This document shows, piece after piece, positions 25,676-32,425 of a DNA stretch of 38,394 bases. The DNA is from Reyranella sp. (lineage in GTDB: Bacteria; Pseudomonadota; Alphaproteobacteria; Reyranellales; Reyranellaceae), in NCBI GenBank assembly GCA_019745575.1, contig JAIETA010000073.1, positions 1 through 38,394 on the forward strand, given 5' to 3'. Numbering within the stretch: the first letter of the stretch is position 1; each line of letters starts with the position of its first letter. Position numbers and translations under genes: made by a program. Under the pieces are notes generated by a model. That model was not told where the DNA came from. It searched no databases and saw only the letters and a program-made list of their open reading frames with translations.

Positions 25676-26836
25676 ATGGTGCATCCGCTTCGCGACAAGG
25701 CGGCGATCAGCGGCGTCGGCGAGACCGCCTATACGCGCGGCACGCCCAAGAGCGCGCTGGCGCTGCAGCTCGAGGCGAGCCTTGCCGCCATCGCCGACGC
25801 CGGCCTCAGTCCGCGCGACATCGACGGCGTCGTGCCCTATTTCCCGGGCGGCGGCATCGCCGAGGATTTCATCGCCAATCTCGGCTTGCCCGACCTGAAA
25901 CTCTCTCTGTTCGTGCCGATGGGCGGCGCCACCTTCGTGGCCGCCATCCAGAGTGCCGCCATGGCGGTGGCGTCCGGTGTCTGCAACCATGTGCTGCTGG
26001 CGGTCGGTCGGACCGGCTATTCCGGCGCGCGCGTGTCCACGCGCCTGCAGCAATTCCCGCAATTCGCGCTGGCTGCCGAGTTCGAGGCGCCGATCGGCAT
26101 GTTCGCGCCGGCCCAGCTCTATGCCCAGGGCGCGCGCCGCCACATGGAACTCTACGGCACCACGCCGCGTCACTTCGCCGAGGTCGCCGTGACGATGCGC
26201 CGGCACGCGATCCTGAACGGCAACGTGGCGATGAACAAGCCGCTCACGGTCGAGGAACATCACGCCTCGCGCATGATCGCCGACCCGTTCCGCCTGTTCG
26301 ACTGCAGCCTGGAGAGCGACGGCGGCGCCGCGGTCATCGTGAGCCGGGCCGACCGGGCGCGCGATCTCCGGAAGCCGCTGGTCACCATCATGGGCGTGGC
26401 CGAGGGCCACCCCGAATCTCCCGCCTCGATCGCGCAACGCCCCGACCTGCTGGAATTCGGCCTCGCGCGCGCCGCCCCGCGTGCCTACGACATGGCGGGC
26501 GTGGGGCCGCAGGACATCGACGTCGCCGAGATCTACGACTGCTTCACCTTCACCGTGATCAACCAGCTCGAGCTGCTGGGCTTCTGCAAGAAAGGCGAAG
26601 GCGGTCCTTTCGTCATGGATGGCCGCATCGGCCTGGGCGGCGACCTGCCGCTCAACACCCACGGCGGCCTGCTCAGCCAGGGCCATGTGGTGGGCCTCAA
26701 CCATGTGATCGAACTCACGCGCCAGCTCCGCCGCGAGGCGGGCCGCGCCCAGGTCGCGGAGGCCGAGGTCGGGCTCGTCACCGGCTACGGCGACATGGGC
26801 GACGGTTCGATCGCGATACTGCGGAGGGCGGCATGA
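25676..26836 (+). CDS. Thiolase-like protein lacking the catalytic cysteine (SCP-x/Ltp2-like)
   Basis: A 386-residue protein with the thiolase fold: AISGVGETAYTRG, LEASLAAIADAGLSPRDIDGVV, FDCSLESDGGAAVIVSRADRA, VAEIYDCFTFTVINQLELLGF and NTHGGLLSQGHVVGLNH. At the position of the nucleophilic cysteine it reads PMGGATFVAAIQSAA, and the C-terminal Cys-Gly motif is replaced by TGYGDMGDGS. It therefore should not be a normal thiolase. It resembles the SCP2/lipid-transfer-type proteins such as Ltp2, which work as retro-aldolases with a DUF35 partner, and that partner is the next gene (ATGA overlap). A role in cleaving a beta-hydroxyacyl-CoA is inferred. Confidence 0.85.
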   Translation: MVHPLRDKAAISGVGETAYTRGTPKSALALQLEASLAAIADAGLSPRDIDGVVPYFPGGGIAEDFIANLGLPDLKLSLFVPMGGATFVAAIQSAAMAVASGVCNHVLLAVGRTGYSGARVSTRLQQFPQFALAAEFEAPIGMFAPAQLYAQGARRHMELYGTTPRHFAEVAVTMRRHAILNGNVAMNKPLTVEEHHASRMIADPFRLFDCSLESDGGAAVIVSRADRARDLRKPLVTIMGVAEGHPESPASIAQRPDLLEFGLARAAPRAYDMAGVGPQDIDVAEIYDCFTFTVINQLELLGFCKKGEGGPFVMDGRIGLGGDLPLNTHGGLLSQGHVVGLNHVIELTRQLRREAGRAQVAEAEVGLVTGYGDMGDGSIAILRRAA

Positions 26837-27258
26837 GCGTCGCTGCAACGCCCGTGGCGCCTGAACGGCCGCTCCCGATCCCGACGCGCGAAAGCCAGCC
26901 CTTCTGGGACGGCCTGCGCGAAGGCCGCTTCATGCTCCAGCACTGTTCGGCGTGCGGCAAGGTCCGGCACTATCCGCGGCCGGTTTGTCCGCACTGCTTC
27001 TCGATGGACAGCGATTTCAGGGAAGCGCCGACCGGCGGGGCGATCCACAGCTGGACGGTGTGTCACCATCCCTTCAACTTCTTCTTCAAGGCGGCGGCGC
27101 CCTACATCGTGGCGCTGGTCGACATGGATGCCGGCGTGCGCGTGAATGCGCCGCTGCGCGGCACAGACGAGGCCGACCTCAAGATCGGCAAGCGCGTCCG
27201 GCTCGGTTTCGAGCCGGTCAACAAGGAAGTGACGCTGCCGTTCTTCGTCAGCGCCTGA
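26833..27258 (+). CDS. DUF35 Zn-ribbon/OB-fold partner protein
   Basis: A 141-residue protein with the DUF35 layout. An N-terminal helix (ESQPFWDGLREGRFML) leads into a zinc ribbon formed by C-S-A-C and, about ten residues on, C-P-H-C. An OB-fold follows, with GGAIHSWTVCHHPFNFFFK, PYIVALVDMD and VRLGFEP. Such proteins bind acyl-CoA next to thiolase-like subunits, as ChsH2 does for Ltp2. The start overlaps the stop of the thiolase-like gene by four bases, indicating a fixed-ratio complex. Confidence 0.9.
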   Translation: MSVAATPVAPERPLPIPTRESQPFWDGLREGRFMLQHCSACGKVRHYPRPVCPHCFSMDSDFREAPTGGAIHSWTVCHHPFNFFFKAAAPYIVALVDMDAGVRVNAPLRGTDEADLKIGKRVRLGFEPVNKEVTLPFFVSA

Positions 27259-27275
27259 CCTCAGGGAGGAACAAG

Positions 27276-28247
27276 ATGAAACGTTCGAGGTTTATCGCAT
27301 CGGCGCTTGCGGCGCTCGTGTTGCCATGGTCGGCGTCCGCTCAATCCGATTACCCCAGCAAGGCCATCACCTTCATCGTGCCCTATCCGCCGGGCGGGCT
27401 GAACGACGCGATCGTGCGCGTCATCGGCGAGCGCATGAGCGCCGAACTCGGCAAACCGGTCCTGATCGACAACAAGGCGGGGGCCGCCACGACCGTGGCC
27501 TCCAACTTCGTCGCCAAGGCCGCACCCGACGGCTACACGCTCTATGGCGGCGGCACCTCGATGATCATCAATCCGACGCTGCAGGGCAACGTTCAGTACG
27601 ATCCGCACAAGAGCTTCGACCTGGTGTCGCTGATCAGCTTTACGCCCTTCATCCTGCAGGTGAATGCCGATTTTCCGGCGAAGACCATGGCCGAGCTGAT
27701 CGCCTACCTGAAAGCCAACCCGGGCAAGTTCAACATGGCGACCTCGGGCATCGGCGCCACCAACCATATGGCGGCGGAAATGTTCCGCGCGAAGACCGGG
27801 CTCAACTACACCATCGTGCCCTATCGCGGCGGCGCGCAGGCCGGTCAGGACGTGGCCTCGGGCCAGGCGCAGATGATGTTCTCGGCCTCGCTCGAGGCGA
27901 TCCCGTTCCTGCAGTCGGGCAAGACGCGCGCGATCGCGATTTCCAGCCTCAAGCGCTCGCCCAGCTTTCCTGAGATCCCGACGGTGGCCGAGTCGAGTGA
28001 CCTGAAAGACTTCGACGTCGTCTTTTGGCAGGGCTTGGTAGTGCCGGCCGGCACGCCCAAGCCGATCCAGGACAAGCTTCACGCCACCCTCGCCAAGATC
28101 ACGGCCGAACCCGAGGTGATCGAGCGCTTCAAGAAACAGGGTGTGGAGATCCGGAGTTCGACGCCGGCCGAGTTCAGGGACTGGTACCTGAAGGAAGAGA
28201 AGCGCTGGACGACGCTCATCAAGGAACAGAACCTCAAGGCGGAGTGA
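27276..28247 (+). CDS. Second Bug/TctC-family periplasmic substrate-binding protein
   Basis: A 323-residue exported protein: signal peptide MKRSRFIASALAALVLPWSASA, then YPSKAITFIVPYPPGGLND, ELGKPVLIDNKAGAATTVASN, DGYTLYGGGTSMIINPTL and IVPYRGGAQAGQDVASGQ. The diagnostic Bug loops are complete. GGGAGGAA precedes the ATG by five bases. It is the last gene of the thiolase-like/DUF35 run, 17 bases after the DUF35 stop, so it probably delivers or senses the compound handled by those enzymes. No permease genes are seen. Confidence 0.93.
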   Translation: MKRSRFIASALAALVLPWSASAQSDYPSKAITFIVPYPPGGLNDAIVRVIGERMSAELGKPVLIDNKAGAATTVASNFVAKAAPDGYTLYGGGTSMIINPTLQGNVQYDPHKSFDLVSLISFTPFILQVNADFPAKTMAELIAYLKANPGKFNMATSGIGATNHMAAEMFRAKTGLNYTIVPYRGGAQAGQDVASGQAQMMFSASLEAIPFLQSGKTRAIAISSLKRSPSFPEIPTVAESSDLKDFDVVFWQGLVVPAGTPKPIQDKLHATLAKITAEPEVIERFKKQGVEIRSSTPAEFRDWYLKEEKRWTTLIKEQNLKAE

Positions 28248-28250
28248 GGA

Positions 28251-28910
28251 TCAGAGCGCCTTCCTGAGCGTCAGGTTGTAGCGGCAGCCGCCGGTCATCG
28301 GGTGCTCGTCGTCCTTCAGCGCCAGCACGCCGTGGTGGGCGAGGCGGGAGGGGCCGCCCCACACCACGACGTCGCCGTGCTGCAGCGCGACGCGCCGGAC
28401 GGGATCGCCGCGCTTGAGACCACCGAACTGGAAGGTCGCGGGCAGTCCCAGGGAAACCGAGACGATGGGATGGCCGTAGTCGGCCTCGTCGCGGTCCTGG
28501 TGCAGCGACAGCCGCGCGCCGGGAGAATAGCGGTTGATCAGGCAGGCGTCCGGCACGAAGCCCGGATAGCCGGCGGCTCGCGCGGCGTCGGCGGCCAGCG
28601 TCCGGAAGGCCTCGGGCATCGCCGGCCACGGTCGGCCGGTCTGCGGGTCGTTGGACTCGTAGCGGTAGCCCCGGCGGTCGGTGATCCAGCCGGCCGTGCC
28701 GCAATTCGTCATCGCCGCCGACATTTTTAGGCCGCCGGGTGTCGTCATGTGGCGGAAAGGCGCGCGGGCGGCAATCCGTTCGATCTCCGCGACCAGCGTC
28801 GTCGCCTGTGGCAGCGCGCTGCCACGCAACAAGGTCGCGCCCGGGCCCAGCGCCTCGCGCTCGCTGCCTATGTCGAACAGGCTTTGCATCGTGTCATTGA
28901 TATAGACCAT
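28251..28910 (-). CDS. alkB: Alpha-ketoglutarate-dependent DNA repair dioxygenase AlkB
   Basis: A 219-residue enzyme that oxidatively removes methyl groups from 1-methyladenine and 3-methylcytosine in DNA or RNA. It tracks E. coli AlkB closely: PFRHMTTPGG, MSAAMTNCGTAGW, RPWPAMPEAF, DACLINRYSPGARLSLHQDRDE (iron-ligand H-x-D), VSVSLGLPATFQFGGLKR, HGDVVVWGGPSRLAHHGV (third ligand His) and CRYNLTLRKA (2OG arginines). ATG 28910 is chosen because GGGAG lies five bases upstream; an in-frame ATG at 28889 has no such site. The bases up to 29032 hold no gene, only weak inverted repeats. Confidence 0.96.
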   Translation of the reverse strand: MVYINDTMQSLFDIGSEREALGPGATLLRGSALPQATTLVAEIERIAARAPFRHMTTPGGLKMSAAMTNCGTAGWITDRRGYRYESNDPQTGRPWPAMPEAFRTLAADAARAAGYPGFVPDACLINRYSPGARLSLHQDRDEADYGHPIVSVSLGLPATFQFGGLKRGDPVRRVALQHGDVVVWGGPSRLAHHGVLALKDDEHPMTGGCRYNLTLRKAL

Positions 28911-29032
28911 TGCTGCTCCCAAGATCAGGAGCTGCCGGACGAGGCGTTTTAATTCCGTCCTTGCCTATCTCAAGGAAGGGGCCCGGTCGTGCCGTCACCT
29001 GCCGCGAGCCGGCCTGTATGGGGGGCGCCCGT

Positions 29033-29878
29033 TCAGGGTGCGCGAAGGAAGGCAGCAATGGCGTCGGCGGCGTCCTCGCCGTTGAGATCGCGGAAGAAGT
29101 GGTCCGATCCATCGATGACAACGCGGCTGACCTTGGCCGGCAGGAGCAAAGCGAGGTCGGGCACGACCTCGTCGTTGGCCGCGATGACCACCAGCGTCGG
29201 CTGTGCGATCGTTGCCGCGCTCGACGCCGGCATCTCGCGGTAGGCATCGAGGAAGGCCATGCCGGTGACATCGGCCTCGCGGCAGAGGAGGAAATCGACG
29301 CGCCGCATCTGCTGCGGCGCGGCGCGCGCGGCATCAAGGGCCGGCGCCAGTTCCTTGCCGAAGGCCTTGCGGTAGTTGGTCGTCAGGTCCGCCGCCGGGA
29401 GAAACGCCGGTGCCAGCAGCACGACGCGCCGCGCGCCGCGCGCTTCCTGCATCAGTTCGGCCAGCTGCGCGCCGCCGCGGGAAAAGCCGATCAGATCTGC
29501 GGCCCGGACGCCCTGGGCGGCAGCCCAGGCCTGCCAGAGGTCAAGCTCGCGCCCAAGGTCGGCGAGGGTGTAGGCGTGCGGCACGTCACAGGTGCGCGGG
29601 CCCTCGCGATCGTCGATGCCGAGAGAGAACGTGATTGCGAGCGTCGCGATGCCGCGTGCCTTCAGGTCCTTCTGAAGGGCCGCGATCGTCTCCTGGCGGT
29701 GATGCGACTGCGTGCCATGCAGAACGATGGCCAAGCCGTCGGCCAACACCTTGCCGGCCGGGACTTCGAGGTTGCCGTTGAGACGGAGCGCCCCGTCCCT
29801 GATTTGCACCGGCTCGGCCGCCGCACCGGCGGCGGCCAGCGCCACCGCCACCGCCACCGCGACGACCAATGCCCGCAC
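29033..29878 (-). CDS. Exported alpha/beta hydrolase at the end of the soxEF operon
   Basis: A 281-residue protein with an N-terminal export signal (VRALVVAVAVAVALAAAGAAA) and an alpha/beta-hydrolase fold. LAIVLHGTQSHHRQE is the oxyanion loop, DLIGFSRGGAQLAEL the nucleophile elbow (G-F-S-R-G-G), PTLVVIAANDEVVPD carries the acid, and GSDHFFRDL the catalytic histidine. The GTG start lies two bases beyond the stop of the flavoprotein gene on the same strand, so the genes are cotranscribed. A serine hydrolase is not a known Sox component. It might act on a sulfur ester or be a passenger. Confidence 0.8.
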   Translation of the reverse strand: MRALVVAVAVAVALAAAGAAAEPVQIRDGALRLNGNLEVPAGKVLADGLAIVLHGTQSHHRQETIAALQKDLKARGIATLAITFSLGIDDREGPRTCDVPHAYTLADLGRELDLWQAWAAAQGVRAADLIGFSRGGAQLAELMQEARGARRVVLLAPAFLPAADLTTNYRKAFGKELAPALDAARAAPQQMRRVDFLLCREADVTGMAFLDAYREMPASSAATIAQPTLVVIAANDEVVPDLALLLPAKVSRVVIDGSDHFFRDLNGEDAADAIAAFLRAP

Positions 29879-29880
29879 GT

Positions 29881-31182
29881 TCAGCCGAACATGTAGTCGG
29901 TGATCGAGCGATACCAGCCGTCGGCATAGGTCGCCTCGCCGGCGCGGATGTCGGCCGTGGCTTCGCGGGCGCTGATGCCACCCGAATTCGGCGCCTCGTC
30001 GATCTTGCTGCCGTCGGCGTTCGGCCGGTAGATGCCGACGACGGAGATGCCATAGTTGTCGCCGACGTGGCTGTAGCAGGTGTTGAAATAGAGGGCCTTC
30101 GGCGGCGTGCCGCCGGTCATTTGCGCGCCGGCCACGGCGACCGCCCGCATCGCCGTGTTGTTGGCGACGAAGCCCGATTTCGGCATCGGTGGCGCGGCAT
30201 TGGCATCGCCGATGACGAACACGTCCCTGGCCGCCTTGCTTTCGAAGCTGCGGGTGTCGATGGCGGCCCAGTCGCCGCCGCCCGTCAGGCCCGAGTCGCG
30301 CGCGATCTTGGCCGCCTGCTGCGGCGGGATGATGTTGATCACGTCGCCCTTGTGCTTCTTGCCGAACTCTGTCTCGACCGTCATGGACGCCGGATCGACG
30401 GCCACGACCCTGCCTTCGTTGTTGGAGGACACCCACTCGATCATGTCGCCATAGAGCTGCTTCCAGGCCGCCAGGAACAGCGGTTGCTTGGAAAAGCCGT
30501 CCTTGGAGTCGAGGATCAGGATCTTCGACTTCGGCTTGGCCTTCTTGAAGTACTCGGCGACCATCGAAGCGCGCTCGTAGGGGCCGGGCGGGCAGCGGAA
30601 CGGATTGGGCGGCGCTGACATGATGAAGACGCCACCGTCCGGCATCGCCTTCAGCTTGTCCGTGAGCGCGGTCACGGGCTGCAGCGACGGCTTCCAGCAG
30701 TGCGGCATCGCCGCCGACGCGGCCTCGTCGTAACCCTTGATGGCATTCCACTTGAGGTCGATGCCGGGCGACACGATCAGCCGGTCGTAGGCGATCGTCT
30801 GGCCGCCCGACGTGCGGACTGTCTTCTTGGCGCTGTCGATCTCGACGGCGGTGTCGGTCACCTTGGCGACGCCGCGCGCGATCAGCTTGTCGTAGCCGAA
30901 GGTGATGGGCGACGTATCGCTGTAGCGGCCGGCGATCAGCAGGTTGCCGTAGGGGCAGGTCGTGAAGCTTGCGGCGGGTTCGATCAGCGTCACCGCGACA
31001 GCAGGGAAGCGCTCGCGGGCGGCGCGCGCCGCGGAGGCGCCGCCGAAGCCGCCGCCGACGATGACGAGACGGCCAGCGGTGGCCTGCGCGCGCAGGATCG
31101 CCGGGGCGCCCGCGACGGCAATGGCTGCAGCGCCGGCCAGGGCGCGGCGGCGGGAAACGGAAAACGGGGTGTGCTTGGTCAT
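29881..31182 (-). CDS. soxF: Flavocytochrome c sulfide dehydrogenase flavoprotein (SoxF/FccB)
   Basis: A 433-residue FAD protein oxidising sulfide in the periplasm. A twin-arginine signal (SRRRALAGAAA) is followed by the FAD loop RLVIVGGGFGGASAARAA. C76 in FTTCPYGN matches the cysteine that bonds FAD covalently in flavocytochrome c. C162 in MPHCWKP and about C369 in FNTCYSHVGDNYG match the redox disulfide pair. A second FAD motif reads DVFVIGDANAA. All residues known to be needed are therefore present. The start has GGAGGAAA just upstream. The cytochrome subunit gene lies 14 bases upstream, the usual arrangement. Confidence 0.93.
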   Translation of the reverse strand: MTKHTPFSVSRRRALAGAAAIAVAGAPAILRAQATAGRLVIVGGGFGGASAARAARERFPAVAVTLIEPAASFTTCPYGNLLIAGRYSDTSPITFGYDKLIARGVAKVTDTAVEIDSAKKTVRTSGGQTIAYDRLIVSPGIDLKWNAIKGYDEAASAAMPHCWKPSLQPVTALTDKLKAMPDGGVFIMSAPPNPFRCPPGPYERASMVAEYFKKAKPKSKILILDSKDGFSKQPLFLAAWKQLYGDMIEWVSSNNEGRVVAVDPASMTVETEFGKKHKGDVINIIPPQQAAKIARDSGLTGGGDWAAIDTRSFESKAARDVFVIGDANAAPPMPKSGFVANNTAMRAVAVAGAQMTGGTPPKALYFNTCYSHVGDNYGISVVGIYRPNADGSKIDEAPNSGGISAREATADIRAGEATYADGWYRSITDYMFG

Positions 31183-31196
31183 GTCGTTTCCTCCGC

Positions 31197-31490
31197 TCAC
31201 GGCTTGGCGAACCACGCCGACAGCTCGGCGATGTCTTCGTCCGTGTAGCCGCGGGAAATGCGGCCCATGATCGTGCCGGGCTTCTTGTTCTCGGCGAACA
31301 ACTTCATCGTGGCGGTGAAGTCCGCCCGGCTCTGGACACGCATGATGGCGGGGATGCCGTTGGCCCCCTGGCCATTGACGCCGTGGCACATCAGGCAGCC
31401 GTTGGCCGCAACGGGCGGCGTCTGCGCGGCGGCGGAGCCTGCGGCAACTGGCGCAAGCGACAACACAACCAGGATCAACCAGCGTCTCAT
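31197..31490 (-). CDS. soxE: Small c-type cytochrome, partner of the sulfide dehydrogenase (SoxE/FccA-like)
   Basis: A 97-residue exported cytochrome. A signal peptide (MRRWLILVVLSLAPVAAGSAAA) precedes a single heme site C32-L-M-C35-H36 in NGCLMCHGVNGQGANGIPAI. Met in KKPGTIMGRISRGY is the probable sixth ligand. It is a monoheme domain, about half the length of the diheme FccA of Allochromatium, so it resembles SoxE-type subunits. It lies directly upstream of the flavoprotein gene on the same strand and should accept its electrons. It is divergent from another cytochrome c gene. Confidence 0.85.
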   Translation of the reverse strand: MRRWLILVVLSLAPVAAGSAAAQTPPVAANGCLMCHGVNGQGANGIPAIMRVQSRADFTATMKLFAENKKPGTIMGRISRGYTDEDIAELSAWFAKP

Positions 31491-31529
31491 CGTGTTTTCC
31501 CCCAGGCTTTTGTTCGTATCGTGCGTTTT

Positions 31530-31544
31530 GCCGATACTATCGGC
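31530..31544. promoter_or_regulatory. Perfect palindrome between divergent cytochrome genes
   Basis: GCCGATA-C-TATCGGC is a perfect 7+1+7 inverted repeat in the 103-base gap between soxE (start 31490) and the cytochrome c gene (start 31594). It lies about 40-50 bases from each start, where a repressor or activator dimer could act on both promoters. It differs in sequence from the palindrome upstream of soxXA, so a different regulator may bind it. Confidence 0.5.
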
Positions 31545-31593
31545 GGTTACCCGGGCGTGGACAAGCGCATGGTGCATGAGGCAGGCAGGAACC

Positions 31594-31971
31594 ATGAGAA
31601 ATTGTATTCTGGCGACGATCGCTTTTCTGGCGGGGTCGGGTGCGGCGGCGGCCCAAACCGGCGACGAGGCCAAGGGCGAGCGCGCCTTCAAGCAGCTCTG
31701 TACGACCTGTCACACCGTCGACAAGGGCGGCAAGAGCGTGGTCGGCCCCAATCTGTGGGGGTTTCTCGGCCGGAAGGCCGGTGCGGCCGAGGGCTTCGCG
31801 TTTTCCGATGCGATGAAGGGTTCCGGCATCGTCTGGGACGAACAGACGCTCTCCGAGTATCTGAAGGACCCCAAGGGTCGTATTCCGGGCAACAAGATGG
31901 TGATGGTCGGCGTCAAGCGCCCCGACCAGCTCGCCGACCTGATCGCCTACCTGAAGAAGGCGACGCAATAG
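31594..31971 (+). CDS. Class I cytochrome c (c2/c550-like)
   Basis: A 125-residue periplasmic monoheme cytochrome. The signal peptide (MRNCILATIAFLAGSGAAAA) is followed by C36-T-T-C39-H40 in CTTCHTVDKGGKSVVGPNLWG, FAFSDAMKGSGIVWDEQTL and GNKMVMVGVKRPDQLADLIAYL, where Met is the sixth heme ligand. This is the mitochondrial-type fold of alphaproteobacterial cytochromes c2. Between soxEF and soxXA it is the natural electron acceptor from the Sox enzymes to an oxidase. AGGA just before the ATG favours this start over an in-frame ATG 18 bases upstream. Its 3' end overlaps the convergent repressor gene by 59 bases. Confidence 0.93.
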   Translation: MRNCILATIAFLAGSGAAAAQTGDEAKGERAFKQLCTTCHTVDKGGKSVVGPNLWGFLGRKAGAAEGFAFSDAMKGSGIVWDEQTLSEYLKDPKGRIPGNKMVMVGVKRPDQLADLIAYLKKATQ

Positions 31972-32302
31972 CCCTGGGTGCGCGTTTCGTCTGCGACGAC
32001 GGCGGGCAGTAGATATCGGCCAGCACCGCCATGAGTCGCGCGGCCGGCCCCTGGTTCAGGCGATAGTGGATTTCCCGCGCATTGCGGCGCGCCTGCACGA
32101 TTCCGGCGGCACGCAGGCCGGCCAGATGTTGCGACAGCGCCGACAGGCTGAGGCCGACATGTCCGGCCAGTTCGCCGACGGTCATCTCGCGCCCGGCGAG
32201 ATGGCACAGCGCCATCAGTCGGTTGCGGTTGGCCAGCGCCTTCAGCATGCCGGTCGCGGCGGCGGCCCCCGCCGCCATGCGTTTGGGATCCAGGTCGGCC
32301 AT
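31913..32302 (-). CDS. ArsR-family repressor of the BigR/SqrR persulfide-sensor type
   Basis: A 129-residue winged-helix regulator: LKALANRNRLMALCHLAGRE, recognition helix VGLSLSALSQHLAGLRAAG, wing RRNAREIHYRLN. C33 (LMALCHL) and C99 (ADIYCPP) are 66 residues apart, the same spacing as the two cysteines of BigR (42/108) and SqrR (41/107). In those proteins they form a disulfide or polysulfide bridge when persulfides rise and release DNA. The residues after about 101 form a Ser/Arg-rich tail that lies in the overlap with the cytochrome gene. It is divergent from soxXA and probably represses it. Confidence 0.9.
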   Translation of the reverse strand: MADLDPKRMAAGAAAATGMLKALANRNRLMALCHLAGREMTVGELAGHVGLSLSALSQHLAGLRAAGIVQARRNAREIHYRLNQGPAARLMAVLADIYCPPSSQTKRAPRAIASPSSGRRSGRRAGRGA

Positions 32303-32331
32303 CGGGACTCAAATTATCCTAGACGTTTTAT

Positions 32332-32347
32332 TTTAGCATCTGCTAAA
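32332..32347. promoter_or_regulatory. Probable operator for the ArsR-family repressor
   Basis: TTTAGCA-TC-TGCTAAA is a perfect 7+2+7 inverted repeat in the AT-rich gap between the repressor gene (start 32302) and soxXA (start 32426). It overlaps a plausible soxXA promoter (TAGACG, 18 bases, TAAATT at 32344-32349). It lies just upstream of ATTATC at 32313-32318, which reads GATAAT as a -10 for the repressor on the other strand. Binding could therefore control both genes. Confidence 0.65.
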
Positions 32348-32425
32348 TTGTTTGCCGTCTGGCGGAAAGCCGGGGGACGGGCGGCAACGGCGCCCCAAAA
32401 GAAGAGACGATCCAAGGAGGACGAT

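Noticed and set aside
28911-28922. TTG start extending AlkB by four residues
   Set aside because: It would place the Shine-Dalgarno GGGAG inside the coding sequence; ATG 28910 fits better.
28911-29032. Terminators in the gap between the hydrolase and alkB genes
   Set aside because: Only 5-bp stems with large loops (for example CCTTG/CAAGG) are present, too weak to support a call.
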